Shown piece after piece: positions 1-11,437 of a stretch of 64,000 nt of DNA; within the stretch, counting starts at the first letter, position 1; every line of letters starts with the position of its first letter. Under the pieces are notes generated by a model. The model was given only the letters and a program-made list of their open reading frames with translations. It had not been told where the DNA came from and did not search any database. Source of the stretch: Eucalyptus grandis (taxonomy: Eukaryota; Streptophyta; Magnoliopsida; Myrtales; Myrtaceae); contig NC_052618.1 of assembly GCF_016545825.1 (NCBI RefSeq), positions 12,329,398 to 12,393,397 of the forward strand. Direction: 5' to 3'. A program made the translations under genes and the position numbers.

Positions 1-178
1 ATTCTCGACGTCGGAGTAAGCCCCTCTCTCTCTCTATATCTCTCGCACTTAATGTATTGTACGAGCTAAACCCTCGATTTTTTTTTCTTTTTTTTTTTAG
101 GTGCGCGGCCACTTGAGAGTCTCTGTTTCATCTCTGCATGGAATGACTCGTGGGGGATGTTCTCCTGAATATATGCTT
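1..178 (+). pseudogene. PAA1/HMA6-like fragment (intron 1 end plus broken exon 2)
   Basis: This segment matches, by eye, the stretch before and including exon 2 of the PAA1-like copies at 5.3 kb and 18.3 kb: the words acgagctaaa, then a T-tract, then a ggccacttgag run, then the codons for GMTRGGC. PAA1/HMA6 is the chloroplast-envelope copper P1B-ATPase, and this exon normally encodes the N-terminal metal-binding CxxC loop (GMTCGGC). Here the first metal-binding cysteine is Arg (cgt), the splice acceptor reads gcatgG instead of gcagG, and homology stops near position 161. It then runs into sequence of an SF3B5 gene on the other strand. It cannot encode a transporter. The identity rests on the longer copies, so confidence is moderate. 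Confidence 0.6.
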
Positions 179-600
179 TTCCGTACTATCGCTGTCCCGC
201 TGAATGTTCACAGCCCACTCACTGAACCCCAAAAAAGAACAAAAAAGAAAAGAAAAAGAAAACAAGAAACCAGAGACACCGCAGTGATCAGCAGCCAAAG
301 AAAGGACACCCGCCAAACCCGGAAGAAGATCGGGGGGGAGTGAACTCACAATCGATTCAGGTCGGCATGCCCGGTGCCGACGTACTTGGCCTGGAGATGC
401 TCGAGCTGGGAATTGATGTTGAACCTGTCGCTGGTCTGCACGAGAAAAAAACGCGAAAGATTACAAATTGAGAGCGTTGGCTCGGCTCCGAGGAGGAGCA
501 AGAAGACACCACCGGCGTTGGCGTCGGCAGCGGAGGCGGCGGCGGAGAGAGATCGCGGCTTACCTGCATGTTCGGATGTTGAGGATGCTCGATAATCTCG
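178..600 (-). pseudogene. Truncated SF3B5 (splicing factor 3B subunit 5) gene, 5' part
   Basis: On the minus strand an ATGCAG first exon (569-564) is followed by a GT donor at 563. Exon 2 (435-350) encodes TSDRFNINSQLEHLQAKYVG and then TGHADLNRF, with donor gtgagt at 349. Exon 3 starts at 221 and continues EWAVNIQRDS. This is the N-terminal half of SF3B5/SF3b10, the roughly 85-residue subunit of the U2 snRNP SF3b complex, which begins MQ-SDRFNINSQLEHLQAKY. Reading frame and splice sites are intact through 10 residues of exon 3. The family sequence is then lost near 178, where plus-strand PAA1-like DNA begins, so about half the protein is missing. The part that remains is well conserved, suggesting a fairly recent break or a chimeric duplication. 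Confidence 0.85.
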
Positions 601-2400
601 TCAAGCCTTTGACGAGCCCTATTTCGCCCAATTATGTTGTTGTAGGACCCTTTTTTTTTAAAGCTATTTTGGTTTATGAAATAAAAACTTTTTTTATTTT
701 AGGATAATTACACAAATAATTTGTAAAAATTGATCGAATGTGTAATATCTTGCATGAACTTTTAATCTATTCAATATAATTTTTTAAACTTTAACTCAAT
801 GTATAAAGTCATAATTTAGTCCATATACCTCATTCTTTTACCTTGATAAGAATTAAGTAGACCAATATCGATACACGACACAATACAACAACACGTAATT
901 TCTTAAAAATTTTGGATTCGTTTTTATTGTTTTTATTGTTCAGATTACAATTTGCATCTATTTGTGAGAAAATACATGGGTAAATTTTGTCACACGATAT
1001 TGGTGTTACAGAAAAAGAGGATCCGTGTTCATTTTACTAATAAGTTAGAGCTTGTAAAATTTTAAAATTATCCTTTTTTTCTGGCTAATTTTAAATTTAG
1101 TGGATCATAGATAAAATAATTTTTATTTTTATTTTGATCTCAATGAACTCTTTTAAATGATTTCAGATACACTTAAAGAAAAGAAATCCAAACGTAAAAA
1201 GTAAAAAGAAAAAAAAAAAGTGCAAAATTGTACGGGCATTTCACATGCAATTTTCCGTGCCTTAGCCATGGGCATTTTTCTTCCCAAATTATTGAAACAT
1301 AATCTAAATTTCCTCAATTTAACCCTAATCACCAAATCTCCAAAATTTTCAAATTGAATATTAGGTTTATTTATTTATATAAGAAAAGGGGGCATTCACT
1401 TTATCTGATAAGCCCCATCGCTTACCAACTCCATATCTTTCAATCCGCCATTCCGGATCACATTCTCATCTAACAAACCAGCCTCTATCTATGAGAAAAC
1501 GCATGAGTAACCTCGGTCACACGATGACCATTTGGTGTTGCAAAAAAACAATTGAGATTAAGCCATAAAGGCCCTCAATTTTTCAGTACTTATATTTATC
1601 AATGTTGAAAATGAAAGTAAAATATGCTTTATAATAACTGAATATTGAATACCAAACAATACCAGTTTGTTAACTAAGCATGAGCACCTTTAATAATTTT
1701 TTTGCAAAATATTTAGCAAGATTCTTATTTTCAGTAAGTATTTCTTTTCTATTGAATGAATAAGTGGCCTTCCCTTGCCTAGCAATTTGGTGATTTTCTG
1801 ACTTAATTAAACTTGTTAAGCTTATTTTTAGTATGATAACAAAATGTGTTTAATTTTACTAATTGCTAAATATTTAAGTTTTCAAGACTTAATCAAGTTT
1901 GAAGGTCTTCCGCATGTATATTGGACATAGGTGGAAAACGAGTATTAAAAATGTCGGTAGATATCAATGACTAGCATGACGAACGAATGAATAGAATCTA
2001 ACTTTGGCTAGAGGAAGCTCGATATGCTCTAATGGCTTTGATTGTCAATATATAATATAGATAAAAATATAATTTAATAGGTTGAAATTCATAATTGATT
2101 CCTCATATCTACGCACTGAAACGAACCTTTGATAAGTTCTATAATAGCTAGATTGGTCTAACAACAAAAAGTAGTTTTTACATTTTTTTTTTCAAGTTAA
2201 TCTCTCAAGTGAGGATAATATAACAATTTAAATTTGGAGACAACATTTTAAATATTTTAATATAATTTATAGACTAAATTGAACATATATTGAAAATCTA
2301 GGGACCTCATTGTACAATAAATTAAAATTTAGGGACCATATGAAATAAATTTAAAGTTAATGGATGAATTATGCAAATTTTATCTAACAAAGGTAGTTTT
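601..2400. other. AT-rich intergenic DNA
   Basis: I see no supportable gene. The stretch has long A/T runs. Two related pieces near 955-1010 and 1485-1545 share a 'ctat-tgtgagaaaa-acatg-gta' pattern followed by gtcacacgat, which suggests decayed repeats. The words 'ataattacacaaataat' (705-720) and 'gcaaattttatctaac' (about 2374-2390) look like ends of an old transposable element of a type common in plants. Its boundaries cannot be fixed. Confidence 0.5.
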
Positions 2401-2900
2401 GAGGAGGGAAGCGCAGGGATTTTAAAGCCGTCTTTTTTGGGGATCCGAAGGTCTTCTTCATCCGCGAAAACCGTCTGGAGCGTCGGTTATAATATGATAT
2501 TGCCTTCCAATTCCATCAGGGCGTCTCAAGTTAACTGTTAACCGCAGCGGTTTTCTTCTTCGGAGGCGCCGTTTTTAGAGAGAGAGAAACGGATACCGTA
2601 CGCAGAGAGTCAAAGAGGCTTCGAGAGAGTGAAAATCGATCCGTTTCTCCCCTGGCCGAGAAGTCTGATTGATCCAGGTCTCCATTGAAGCTTCACCACC
2701 CGGCCTGTATCTTCGTCGGTGACGAGTTTCCATGGCTGTCTTGCGGTTTCGCTTGATCGTCAATCGTGATTAGAAGTCCATTGCATTGAGGCGTTTCTCG
2801 GTCGTCGACAGTGCTGGTCTATCTGTGAGAAGTGGCCCGGAGTTTGTGTAACGCTTCGACAATGATGACCGGAGGTGAGCTTTTCTCAATCTTTTTCTCC
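2401..2900 (+). other. Possible 5' UTR and first-exon remnant of an unidentified gene
   Basis: Composition changes abruptly from AT-rich to a balanced, CpG-containing sequence with GAGAGA tracts at 2577-2590, like a plant 5' UTR. A short open stretch at 2862 (ATGATGACCGGAG) ends in a plausible donor, gtgagc. About 180 bases later a second GC-richer stretch (2950-3050) lies directly before the PAA1-like block. No protein can be named from four codons. It may be the first exon of a gene truncated by the duplication that placed PAA1-like sequence next to it. Confidence 0.3.
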
Positions 2901-2949
2901 TTTTATATTTTCATCGTGCTGTTCATGTGTTGAATTATTATCTGTGACG

Positions 2950-4440
2950 TTGTGTGTTCGAAGATCTTCGAACGATCGGTGGCGGTCGATGGCGGTGTTG
3001 TAGTAATGGATGGTGTTTGGAGGCGACAGCCATGGCAGCGATGGTTTTCGGTAAGATTTGAACCCTGCGTGTTATTTTCTTTTTTCTGCTTTAACATTGA
3101 ACAGCCACAAAATGCCTGCCGCCAGTGTCAATCTTACAACCGAGACAGCAGTTATACGGCCTCTATTTGAAGCCAAGACTGTACATAACCCTCGAGGTAA
3201 GCAATTTTATTCACTATATGCTTGTTGCAGTAGAATGAGGTTTGGCTGTCATTTGGGAATATCGTTGCTGCATATAACGTGCCTTTTATCACAGATTTTA
3301 TGTGTCGATTACTCCATCTACTAGGTTGAAGTGTAAGCTTTTATATCTCTTTGGCTTGTCACAGATGCGTATCAAGAGTTGGGTTTTACTTGCTTACGAT
3401 GCACTTCCTTGTTAGATGAAAAAAAAAAAGGCCAAAGGTTACGTAACAAGGAAAGCTGTTGGGCACGACTATAAAAGGTTTTCTTTTGAAATATTGAACT
3501 GGCCACTTTAGGAATCTTTCTTTAGTATAGAGAATCTCAGTCACGATTATAATCAAATAGTTAGAGTTGTCACCAATACAGAAATGTGCCAGCCCTTGAG
3601 TTGCTACATTTGTCCAACATGGTGCTTGCAATAACTATACATTTTTTTATGTCATCGTCATTGGTTAGCCTTGGCTTCATAATCTTTGTTGCTCATTGAG
3701 AGTAGTCCAGAAATTCTTACTTCAACCAAGCTCAACGTAGAGTTGAAATCTTTGTTGCTCATTGAGATTTGGTGTACTTATTCTAGCATGGAAATTTGGT
3801 AGTCACAATGCATGACAAGAGAAGACAACCAGATAAAACTTCATTGTTCTGACTAAACTTATGCATTATATTGATTTATCAATTTCAAACCCTAAGAACC
3901 CAGCTAGGGAAAAAGGGGCAAATTATGAAGGATAAAATATGTTGCTTTTGCTAGCCTTTCTTGTGGAAAAACCATATTCATGGCAATGGAGACTGAATTG
4001 TGGTCCCTAATTTGACTAAACAATTTAATTTGATAAGTAGTGTTAGACTCTAAGAATCCTCATTTCTTATTCTTTCCGAATGCTTAGGTTTAGATCGATG
4101 GTTGGATTTGAATGAAAAATCTCTTATTTTACTTTTAGGGGCTAGTCGTATTGCTTTTAGAATGGATCGAGTTGATACTTCATGTTCATTGGCTGAACTT
4201 GCCAAGTTTTGGATTGGTGCTCTTATCTACAAAATGGTTTTGTGTCATCTATTAGGACATTGTACACTTTTTTTAAAGAACAGTTGACAGAGAACATCTA
4301 GAGATGGAAAATGTGTGCGAAGTTGTATTTCCCATTGTGAGCTAGTGTGGGTCCCCAGAATTTTGTAATTTGATCAGTGTATGGGCAATAACAACTCTAG
4401 CATTGTGGTTAGTTTGCATGCTTGAGATCAATTAACTCTA
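2950..4440 (+). pseudogene. PAA1/HMA6-like block A: exon 3 remnant and downstream intron
   Basis: The segment 3105-3196 starts after a cag acceptor and encodes the PAA1 stretch ASVNLTTETAVIRPLFEAK, matching the related exons at 5722, 18696 and 19016. It ends at a good donor (gaggtaag, 3197). The exon is 92 nt, compared with 145 nt in the 19016 copy, because the middle (WQKELG to the conserved NCGF) is deleted, and a frameshift lies near its start. From about 3220 to 4440 the noncoding sequence parallels 5890-6640. Shared words include tgaggtttggctgtcattt and gtgtcatctattaggacatt, so the whole 1.2 kb is a duplicated block. It has no exon 1 or 2 and is not functional. Confidence 0.7.
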
Positions 4441-4479
4441 GAAACCTAAGGTTTTCATTTTTTATTAAAAGATTTTTTT

Positions 4480-7450
4480 TAAAACAAGTCAATCTATTGA
4501 GGCCAGCAATTCATGGCCATGTTCATCTCCTCGCTCCCGTCCCGTGGCTCTGCTCAAACTGAGAGGCTGACAGGGAGAGTTTAGAGAGAGAAGGCGAGCT
4601 TCGATGGAGTCAACCATATCCAAGACTCTCTCTCTATCCTCATCTCCGTCCTCCCTTGACCCCTTCGTCTTCCACCTTTCCCACTACATCGCCCAATCAC
4701 TGCATTGCCGATGCCAATAGGTGTTTGGCACCAATGATAGCATCACCTTCGGCATAACCCCTAGAAGGCTGAGTGAAGCCTGGTAAGAGTTTGTTGCTAG
4801 CAAAGTATTAACCACTATAAAAATTTCTTCTTTATATTGAGTCGACTTGAACTTTGCGAATTCGCCGAAGATCAATTTGATATGAGGGAGGGAGGTAGAG
4901 AGAGATTGAGGAGAGATCTCTCTATTTCTACCTCCCTCCCTCATATCAAACTGATCTTCGGGCGAATTCGCAAAGTTCAAGGTCCGATGACTCAATATAA
5001 GGAAGAAATTCTTATAGTGGTCATCACTTTCCTGGCAACAAATTCAAATCAAGCTTCACTCAATCCTCTAGGAGTTTTGGCAAAGGTGATGCAATCATTG
5101 GTGCCAAACACCCATCTCATCTAATCGCCCACAGGCTCCACTGCATCTATGCCGACCGCATCCGCACCCCGAGCCTCATCTAGCCCCGTCTGTCTCCCCC
5201 GGTTCCCACGAGGTTCCGCTTGCGGTGCGTTCCGAGCTCCGCTGCTCCTCTTGGCGAATTCGGCTTGTGGTGCGTTCCGGCCCCCTTTATGTGAATGCAC
5301 GAGCTAAAGGTTCGATTTTTTTTATTTTTTTTTGGTGTGCGGCCACTTGAGTGTCTCTGTTTCGTCTATGCAGGGAATGACTCGTGGGGGATGTGCAGTG
5401 AGTGTGAAGAGAATTTGGGAAAATCAAGTGAGTTTGCCATTGCTTTCGTTTTTCTATTATAATCTCTAAGGTATCTGGGATCGTCCATTTTTCATAATAA
5501 AAAATTGGTCATCAACTTAAATTAAACTTAGTGTGACAGAACAGTCATCCCCCGGGTTACGCTTTTTGTCCTCTCATATATGTGAAGAGAAATAAGGTTT
5601 TAAATGATCTTATGTGGAGTCAAAGAATGGCAGGAGAAATGGCTTTCATCATTTTTTTTTTTTGGGTAAGATTTGAACTCATGTGTTTTTTTTTTCTTTT
5701 TTCCGCTCTAAAATGGAACAGCCACAAATACGTGCCGACAGTGTCAATCGTGCCGAGAACAACAATTATATGGCCTCTATTTGAAGCCGAGGCCGTGCAT
5801 AACTGGCAAAAAAAAGTTGGGACAAACAGTTGCAAATCACTTGACAAATTGTGGATTTAAGTCTAATCCTCAAGGGATCATCTGCTTGTTGCAGTAGAAT
5901 GAGGTTTGGCTGTCATTTGGGAATATCAGTGCTGCATAAAACGTGCCCTTTATCACAGATTTTCTATGTCGATTACTCCATCTACTAGTTTAAAGTATGA
6001 ACTTCTATCTCTTTGGCTTGTCACAGGTACATATCAAGAGTTGGGTTTTACTCGCATAAGATGCACTTCCATGTCATCAAAAGAAAACAAAGGCCAAAGC
6101 TTACGTAACAAGGAAAGCTGTTGGGCACAACTGTAAAAGGTTTTCTTTTGAAATATTGAACTGGCCGCTATAGGAATCTTTCTTTAGTATGGAGAATCTC
6201 AGTCACATTAGTAATCAAATAGTTTGTCGCCAGTACAGAAATGTTGCCAGCCCTTGAGTTGCTACATTAGTTCAACATGGTGCTTGCAATAACTGTACAT
6301 TTTTTGTGTCATCGTCATTGGTCAGCCTTGGCTTTATGAATCTTTGTTGCTCATTGAGATTAGTCTGGAAATTCTTACTTCAACTGAGCTGAACATGGAG
6401 TTGGAATCTCTCTTGCTCATTGAGATTTGGTGTACTTATTGCTTTTTAAATAGATCAGAGTTGATACTCCATGTTCATTGGCGGAACTCACCAAGTTTTG
6501 GATCGGTGCTCTCATCTACAACATGGTTTTGTGTCATCTATTAGGACATTGTACACTTTTTTGATAGAACAGTTGACAGAGCACATCTGGAGATGGAAAA
6601 TGTGTGAAGTTGTATTTCCCAATGTGAGCTAGTGTTTAATTTTTTGGAAAGGAGTTTAGCCGGTAAACGCTATGTTTTCTTATACACATTTAGTATTTGA
6701 ACTTCCTGTCTATAGTTTGTACTATATTGACTCTGCTAAGCTTTTGGCAGGAATCTTGGCTGTTTGTGGTGTTTTGATATGCAATCCCGTTACTTTCATC
6801 GCATAAGACGTGGTTTTAGTCTTAAAAACTCTGAAATGTCCTTTTGGCCTCAAGAAGCTATGCTATGCAATTAACTCGGTAAATTCCGTCTTACCTTCCA
6901 CCCATTGTCCTGGTGGAGGAGTTCCTTTCTCAATTAAACGGGGAGATCTTTCGGAAGCTTTGGTGAGCATGGCAATTCGATTTGCATGACCTTCTTCCTA
7001 GCTATCTCCTGTCTCTCATCTTCAGTAGAGGATTGTTGGTCTCTGTCTCACCTGTGTGGATGGTGCTGCTATCTTCCTAGGTTTCCTGGATAAATTTCCC
7101 TGTCTGGTGTAATGACAGCCCTTCCTATGAATCGGCAATGTTGCTAATAAACACATGGTTCTTTTCGCATGGGCAGCTGTGCGTTCATTAACTTGCATTT
7201 CTGCATTGATGATCTTTGCCACGCTCTTTCAGCCAGTCATTCGTGCTTGATCATGTATCTCTTCCTAATTCTTTTAGAAGTGGTGCTAGCTCCATTTGAA
7301 ATTGATACTGGGTTTGTGACTCCTATATGGGGCATATTCTTGGCATAAGCAAAAAAGTGGACATGATCATTTCCAATTCAATTTTTCTCGGTAGTTACTT
7401 GGGTAAGGTAATTGTGCATTTTTAACTATGGCTTTGTAAATGAATATTTT
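4480..7450 (+). pseudogene. PAA1/HMA6-like block B: exons 1-3, broken
   Basis: Exon 1 starts at ATG 4604 (MESTISKTLSLSSSP), the serine-rich chloroplast transit peptide start of PAA1. It stops at a TAG (4718-4720) at the edge of an inserted foldback element, and exon 1 homology resumes at 5113-5290. Exon 2 (5374-5427, acceptor cag, donor gtgagt) encodes GMTRGGCAVSVKRIWENQ, in which the first Cys of the CxxC copper site is Arg. Exon 3 (5722 to about 5875) ends in the family sequence NHLTNCGFKSNP but is frameshifted, and its donor is mutated. The downstream noncoding part (5890-7450) matches block A up to 6640 and then the tail of block C (20440-21050). It is clearly a pseudogene, and no ATPase core domains follow. 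Confidence 0.8.
4720..5112. repeat. Foldback (long inverted-repeat) element inside PAA1-like exon 1
   Basis: The left arm (4720 to about 4905) and right arm (about 4920 to 5112) are reverse complements over nearly their whole length, by eye about 85-90% identical. The outermost words are ggtgtttggc and gccaaacacc, and the loop is about 12-15 bases. Compared with the uninterrupted exon at 23.7 kb, the element sits between the codons for CRC and a decayed LITHR stretch. No clear target duplication is seen. An RNA across it would fold into a hairpin of roughly 185 bp. Both strands carry long open frames, but these mirror each other because of the palindrome and I do not call them genes. Confidence 0.85.
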
Positions 7451-10309
7451 CTTTTCCCATCATGCTTGAAAAAATAAATGTGGAGATCAAATTGGCAATA
7501 CGTGCTCAAGGGTATTCTTAAATAAATTTTTAATAAATTTCAAAATCATTTCGGAATCAGAAAAAGAGAAAGAAAAGGAAGCTGAAACAGGAAACCCAAA
7601 GGACCACAATCAACTGGTACAAGGATCTTAATCTTCGATTTACGAAATACACAAGGAGGCGGCGGGTCCGGAGCATTGAATTGGATGGCGAAACCCTTGT
7701 TAGGTTTGACTAAGGATCACGTTGGGTGGATGGCTGAAATGCTTGTGCGACTCCATCTATGTATGAGGCTGTGCAAAAGAGCGGAGGGAGGGAGGAAGGT
7801 TGGCTTTTGTTTTAACTACGAACTGCTCATACATGTAGGAAACATTGACGGTTCAAGAATCAATAGTAAAAATATTGAATATCTTTTGGATGACCTGACG
7901 GATAGAGTCATTTATAATATGCAAAAACCGTGCAAAAACTTCTGCTTTTGAGTTGGATCCATTATGAATCACATTATCTCTTAATATGTGATTGGCATGA
8001 TATATTGTATTAACTCTATACAACAACTTTCTCAAGCAATATTAATCATTTTTCTTCTTTCGCACTTTAAGGGGAAGTATATTGCATGTGGTAACCTATA
8101 AGGCTATGTTCAATCGACCAGATTGGGATTGGGATATGATAGAATAGGATAAAAGGGGATCTGAAATCCTCCATATATCCTCTGGATAGTAGAAATATGT
8201 CATTAAATGTTTGGTGCAACCTAAGATAGAATTTAGAATCTTTAAAAAATTTCTTGTTTGAAAATCTTTAAATATCCATTTCCAACGGAATCCTCATGTA
8301 GTTGACCACTGTTGTCAACCAGGGGAGCTTAACGACTTTCAAAGATCGACCTTGGGAGCGTGACGACTTTCCACAGACATGTCTTCTATTGAACAAAATT
8401 CTAAATTGAATGAGAGGAAGATCTCTCTGGCGTTCATCAAGTCGCCTAGTTCAAAGTCAACCAAAAGAAAGATCATGGAACAATGGAGGCCGAGATTGGG
8501 TAATCATATGTTAAGTGGTGGTGGAAAAGCTGAAAAACTGATTGAGAAAGAGAGGGAGCCATGGATGAGGTGGTGAGCTCGAGCCTTCCAAGTGAGCCGT
8601 GAACCATGGCATCAGCAAGGATGCTCGAAGAAACCGGAGCAAGGAACTGTCATGGTGGACGGCTATTAGAGTGTTGGTGGTGTACCGCCAGTGACAAACG
8701 CCAAGGATGGTGAGTCTTGTTTAATATGGGATTTTCTTGGTGCATGGGAATTATTAAGTTAATTTCTAAAATTTTATATTCAATGTAAGTTTCTTCCACC
8801 CCTAAACCAGATTTCTTATCTAGCATTTTGTCCAAATGTATCTAGGTCAATCCAGTCCGGAGAATGTCACCAAACACTAGACGTGATAAATTAATATTCT
8901 ATTCGGACTCAAACCCAGACCACCATTAACTCTTATATAGCATGTGAAAGAAGAGAGACTAATGTAGTTCACTGAAATCAGCTTCCTAATACATGGTCTT
9001 GGAAATAATGCTAATCTCTCTGTCTCTCTTCTTCAAGTTCATGCTCATGCATGTTATTGGCAAGGTAGTGTGATCTCGGTTTGTCCCCATAATTCAACTT
9101 GTTTCATGACGTGTCCTTATTTGAAGGCCAAGTCCACTTGTCTCGTATTCCCTATATGCTACATTAATATGATAAAACTATATTTTTTATCCCTAAGTTT
9201 GAGCATTTTTTTTCCTATCAAATCCTCTAAACTTTAAGTTTTGTCTAATCAAATATGTATAGCTTTATCTAATTAATATTTCTTCTGCTTCAAATCTAAC
9301 TAATTGGAACTAACATATCTTATGCAATAACTCTTGCAATTTTCACCATTATATTCTCATCACCTATGTATTCTTTCTATCCTCGACTTTTTTGGAATAC
9401 CATTCAGTTACTGCATACACACCAATAAAATTTTGGCATTTTGCACTTAATCAGAATTTCTCTTCTTATAAATTCCACGGTCTAGGTGATGTCTACAACT
9501 CCATATAACAATTCTCAGGAACCTAATCCAATGTAAAATTTAATTTGTTGATGGAGACTTTGCTTAAAGAATGCATAATTTGTACAAAGGACGCAAAGTA
9601 ATTTCACATGTCCCTCTTTATCCCACGTCACTCAATCATATTGCCTTCTCATGCCATTCGTGTTTGATTCCCCTTGGATAAGGATCAAGTCATGCAACAA
9701 AAATCTTAATTATTTCTTGATTACAATCTTATTCCCAATATGGTTAATGTTTATTTCTTGGTTGTCTAGTTCTAATTGGTCTTAGGTGATTCCTATACTA
9801 TTTCTTCATTATCTTTTGTGTGGACGTCACGGCTAATGAAAGGAAAATTTAGAGTTAATTCATGTAAATGAATCCAATTACTATTCAATGGGCCTATACG
9901 TGTAGGAAATGTGGTCGGCATGAGAACCAAAGATGGCTTGCCGTGCACTTTGAGGCGATGTGCCTAAGTTGCTTTCTTACATGTGAACACGTTCGAACTA
10001 CTACTTTCTTTTATGGTCTTTTTCTCTACTTTTGCTTTTGGAAAGTATAACGCTGAACACCCTCCCTCGGATTTTCAATACCAAAGGCACAACACGGCAC
10101 GGCACTTAATCTGTCAGATCAATTAAGGACCCTGTGGTGTGTGTCTAATAATTAGCTACATTGGTGTTATGACTTTCCATAATTTGGTTTTTGTTTATAA
10201 TTTCTTGATTCAGGGAAGTAAGAACAAATGAAAGGTTGGACAAATGTAACATATTGACGTTCCCACAACTTTTATCATGTGAACGGTCTCGATTACGCCC
10301 TATCAAAAG
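7451..10309. other. Intergenic DNA with no recognisable gene
   Basis: A few short ORFs occur (for example 7676-7951 and 8379-8576, 91 and 65 codons), but none resembles a known family and none has convincing gene structure around it. 8095-8880 has a possible degenerate inverted-repeat element: its two ends carry gttcaatcgacc and an inverted 'aggtcaatcc'-like word, too weak to call. 8900-10300 is AT-rich and otherwise featureless. Confidence 0.5.
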
Positions 10310-11063
10310 AAGAAAAAGCAGAAGAAATATCGTGGCTTTATACCTTGGGATTAAATATATATACCTAGTTTTTTAATTCCAATAATTTATTAAATAACAA
10401 TATGAATAGACTAAAATGTTAAAGGTCATGATATATAGCGTGGGCTTTGTTACTTTCAATTAATAATTCATCTATAAATACTCAATAAGCAAAATTCAAT
10501 TTGCTTATCAATGTAACAAGTTAAATGCCGGTACCAAATTCATTCCAAAGGTAATATTTTGAAATAAATTATTTTTTACCATAATAGAGATTTTACTCTC
10601 TTTTATGTATAACCACCATTTTCAATTTTAATAATAATTCCAAAATGTATAATTTATAGAAAAGATATATACTATAATAAACAAATGAAAGTAAAGTTGA
10701 TTACAAATTATGAAATAGACTTATTACATATATGGTTAATTGTGTTATGCTTTTGAGGAAAGTAAAGATTTTATGTGCGCAGAAAAGACTAGAGTTGTCC
10801 GCCCCCTACTAAACGGCCCGTAAATTTAGAAATTGGAAAGACACAATTGACAATGAAAGAAAAAGTAGGTCCCCATAGTGTTATCAGCTTTCATCGACAG
10901 ACTTGATCATTAATAGTTCACCTTGCACGTCAAGGTCCCCATTTGAACTGACTTTTGTCATGTGAACTGACTAAAGGAAGGGAATAAGGATCATTGACTT
11001 GACTTGAACTCTCCACTTCTTCAATTATATATCATCTGCCAGCTGCAACTTTTTACTTTTTCT

Positions 11064-11117
11064 AACTAGTGGTATACCTTTATGATAAAAAAAAAAAAAA
11101 AACTAGTGGTATACCTT
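11064..11117 (+). mobile_element. Minimal poly(A) retroposed insertion with 17-bp target duplications
   Basis: A 17-bp word, aactagtggtatacctt, occurs at 11064-11080 and again at 11101-11117. Between them are only 20 bases: tatgat followed by 14 A. An A-tail bounded by a 15-20 bp direct repeat is the signature of target-primed reverse transcription by LINE machinery. Here the inserted body has been truncated to about six bases. The related sequence at 10340 ('tataccttgggatt') has only one copy of the word, which supports an insertion rather than an ancestral repeat. Confidence 0.75.
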
Positions 11118-11437
11118 GGAGATTAAATACATACCTTTTCTTATAATTCCAATAATTTGAATATTAAATGGAACTATATCAAAATGTTAAAGATCATTAT
11201 TTTGTTGTTATTAATTAATAATCCATCTATAAAGTATTCAAAATGCCAAAAGCAATTTGCATATCGGTATAAGAAGTTAAAGGTCGGTACAACATGGACA
11301 GAAAAAGGTAATATTTTGAAATAAATTCTTCACCATAGAAGAGATTTTGCTCTCTTTATGTATGAGCACCATTTTCAACTGTATAATAACAAACAATATT
11401 CCAAAACATATATTTATAGAAAATATATACTATAATT

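Noticed and set aside
4684..5124. Two overlapping 95-103 codon frames on opposite strands with similar proteins
   Set aside because: They are the two arms of one inverted repeat read in opposite directions; the similarity follows from the palindrome and says nothing about coding.
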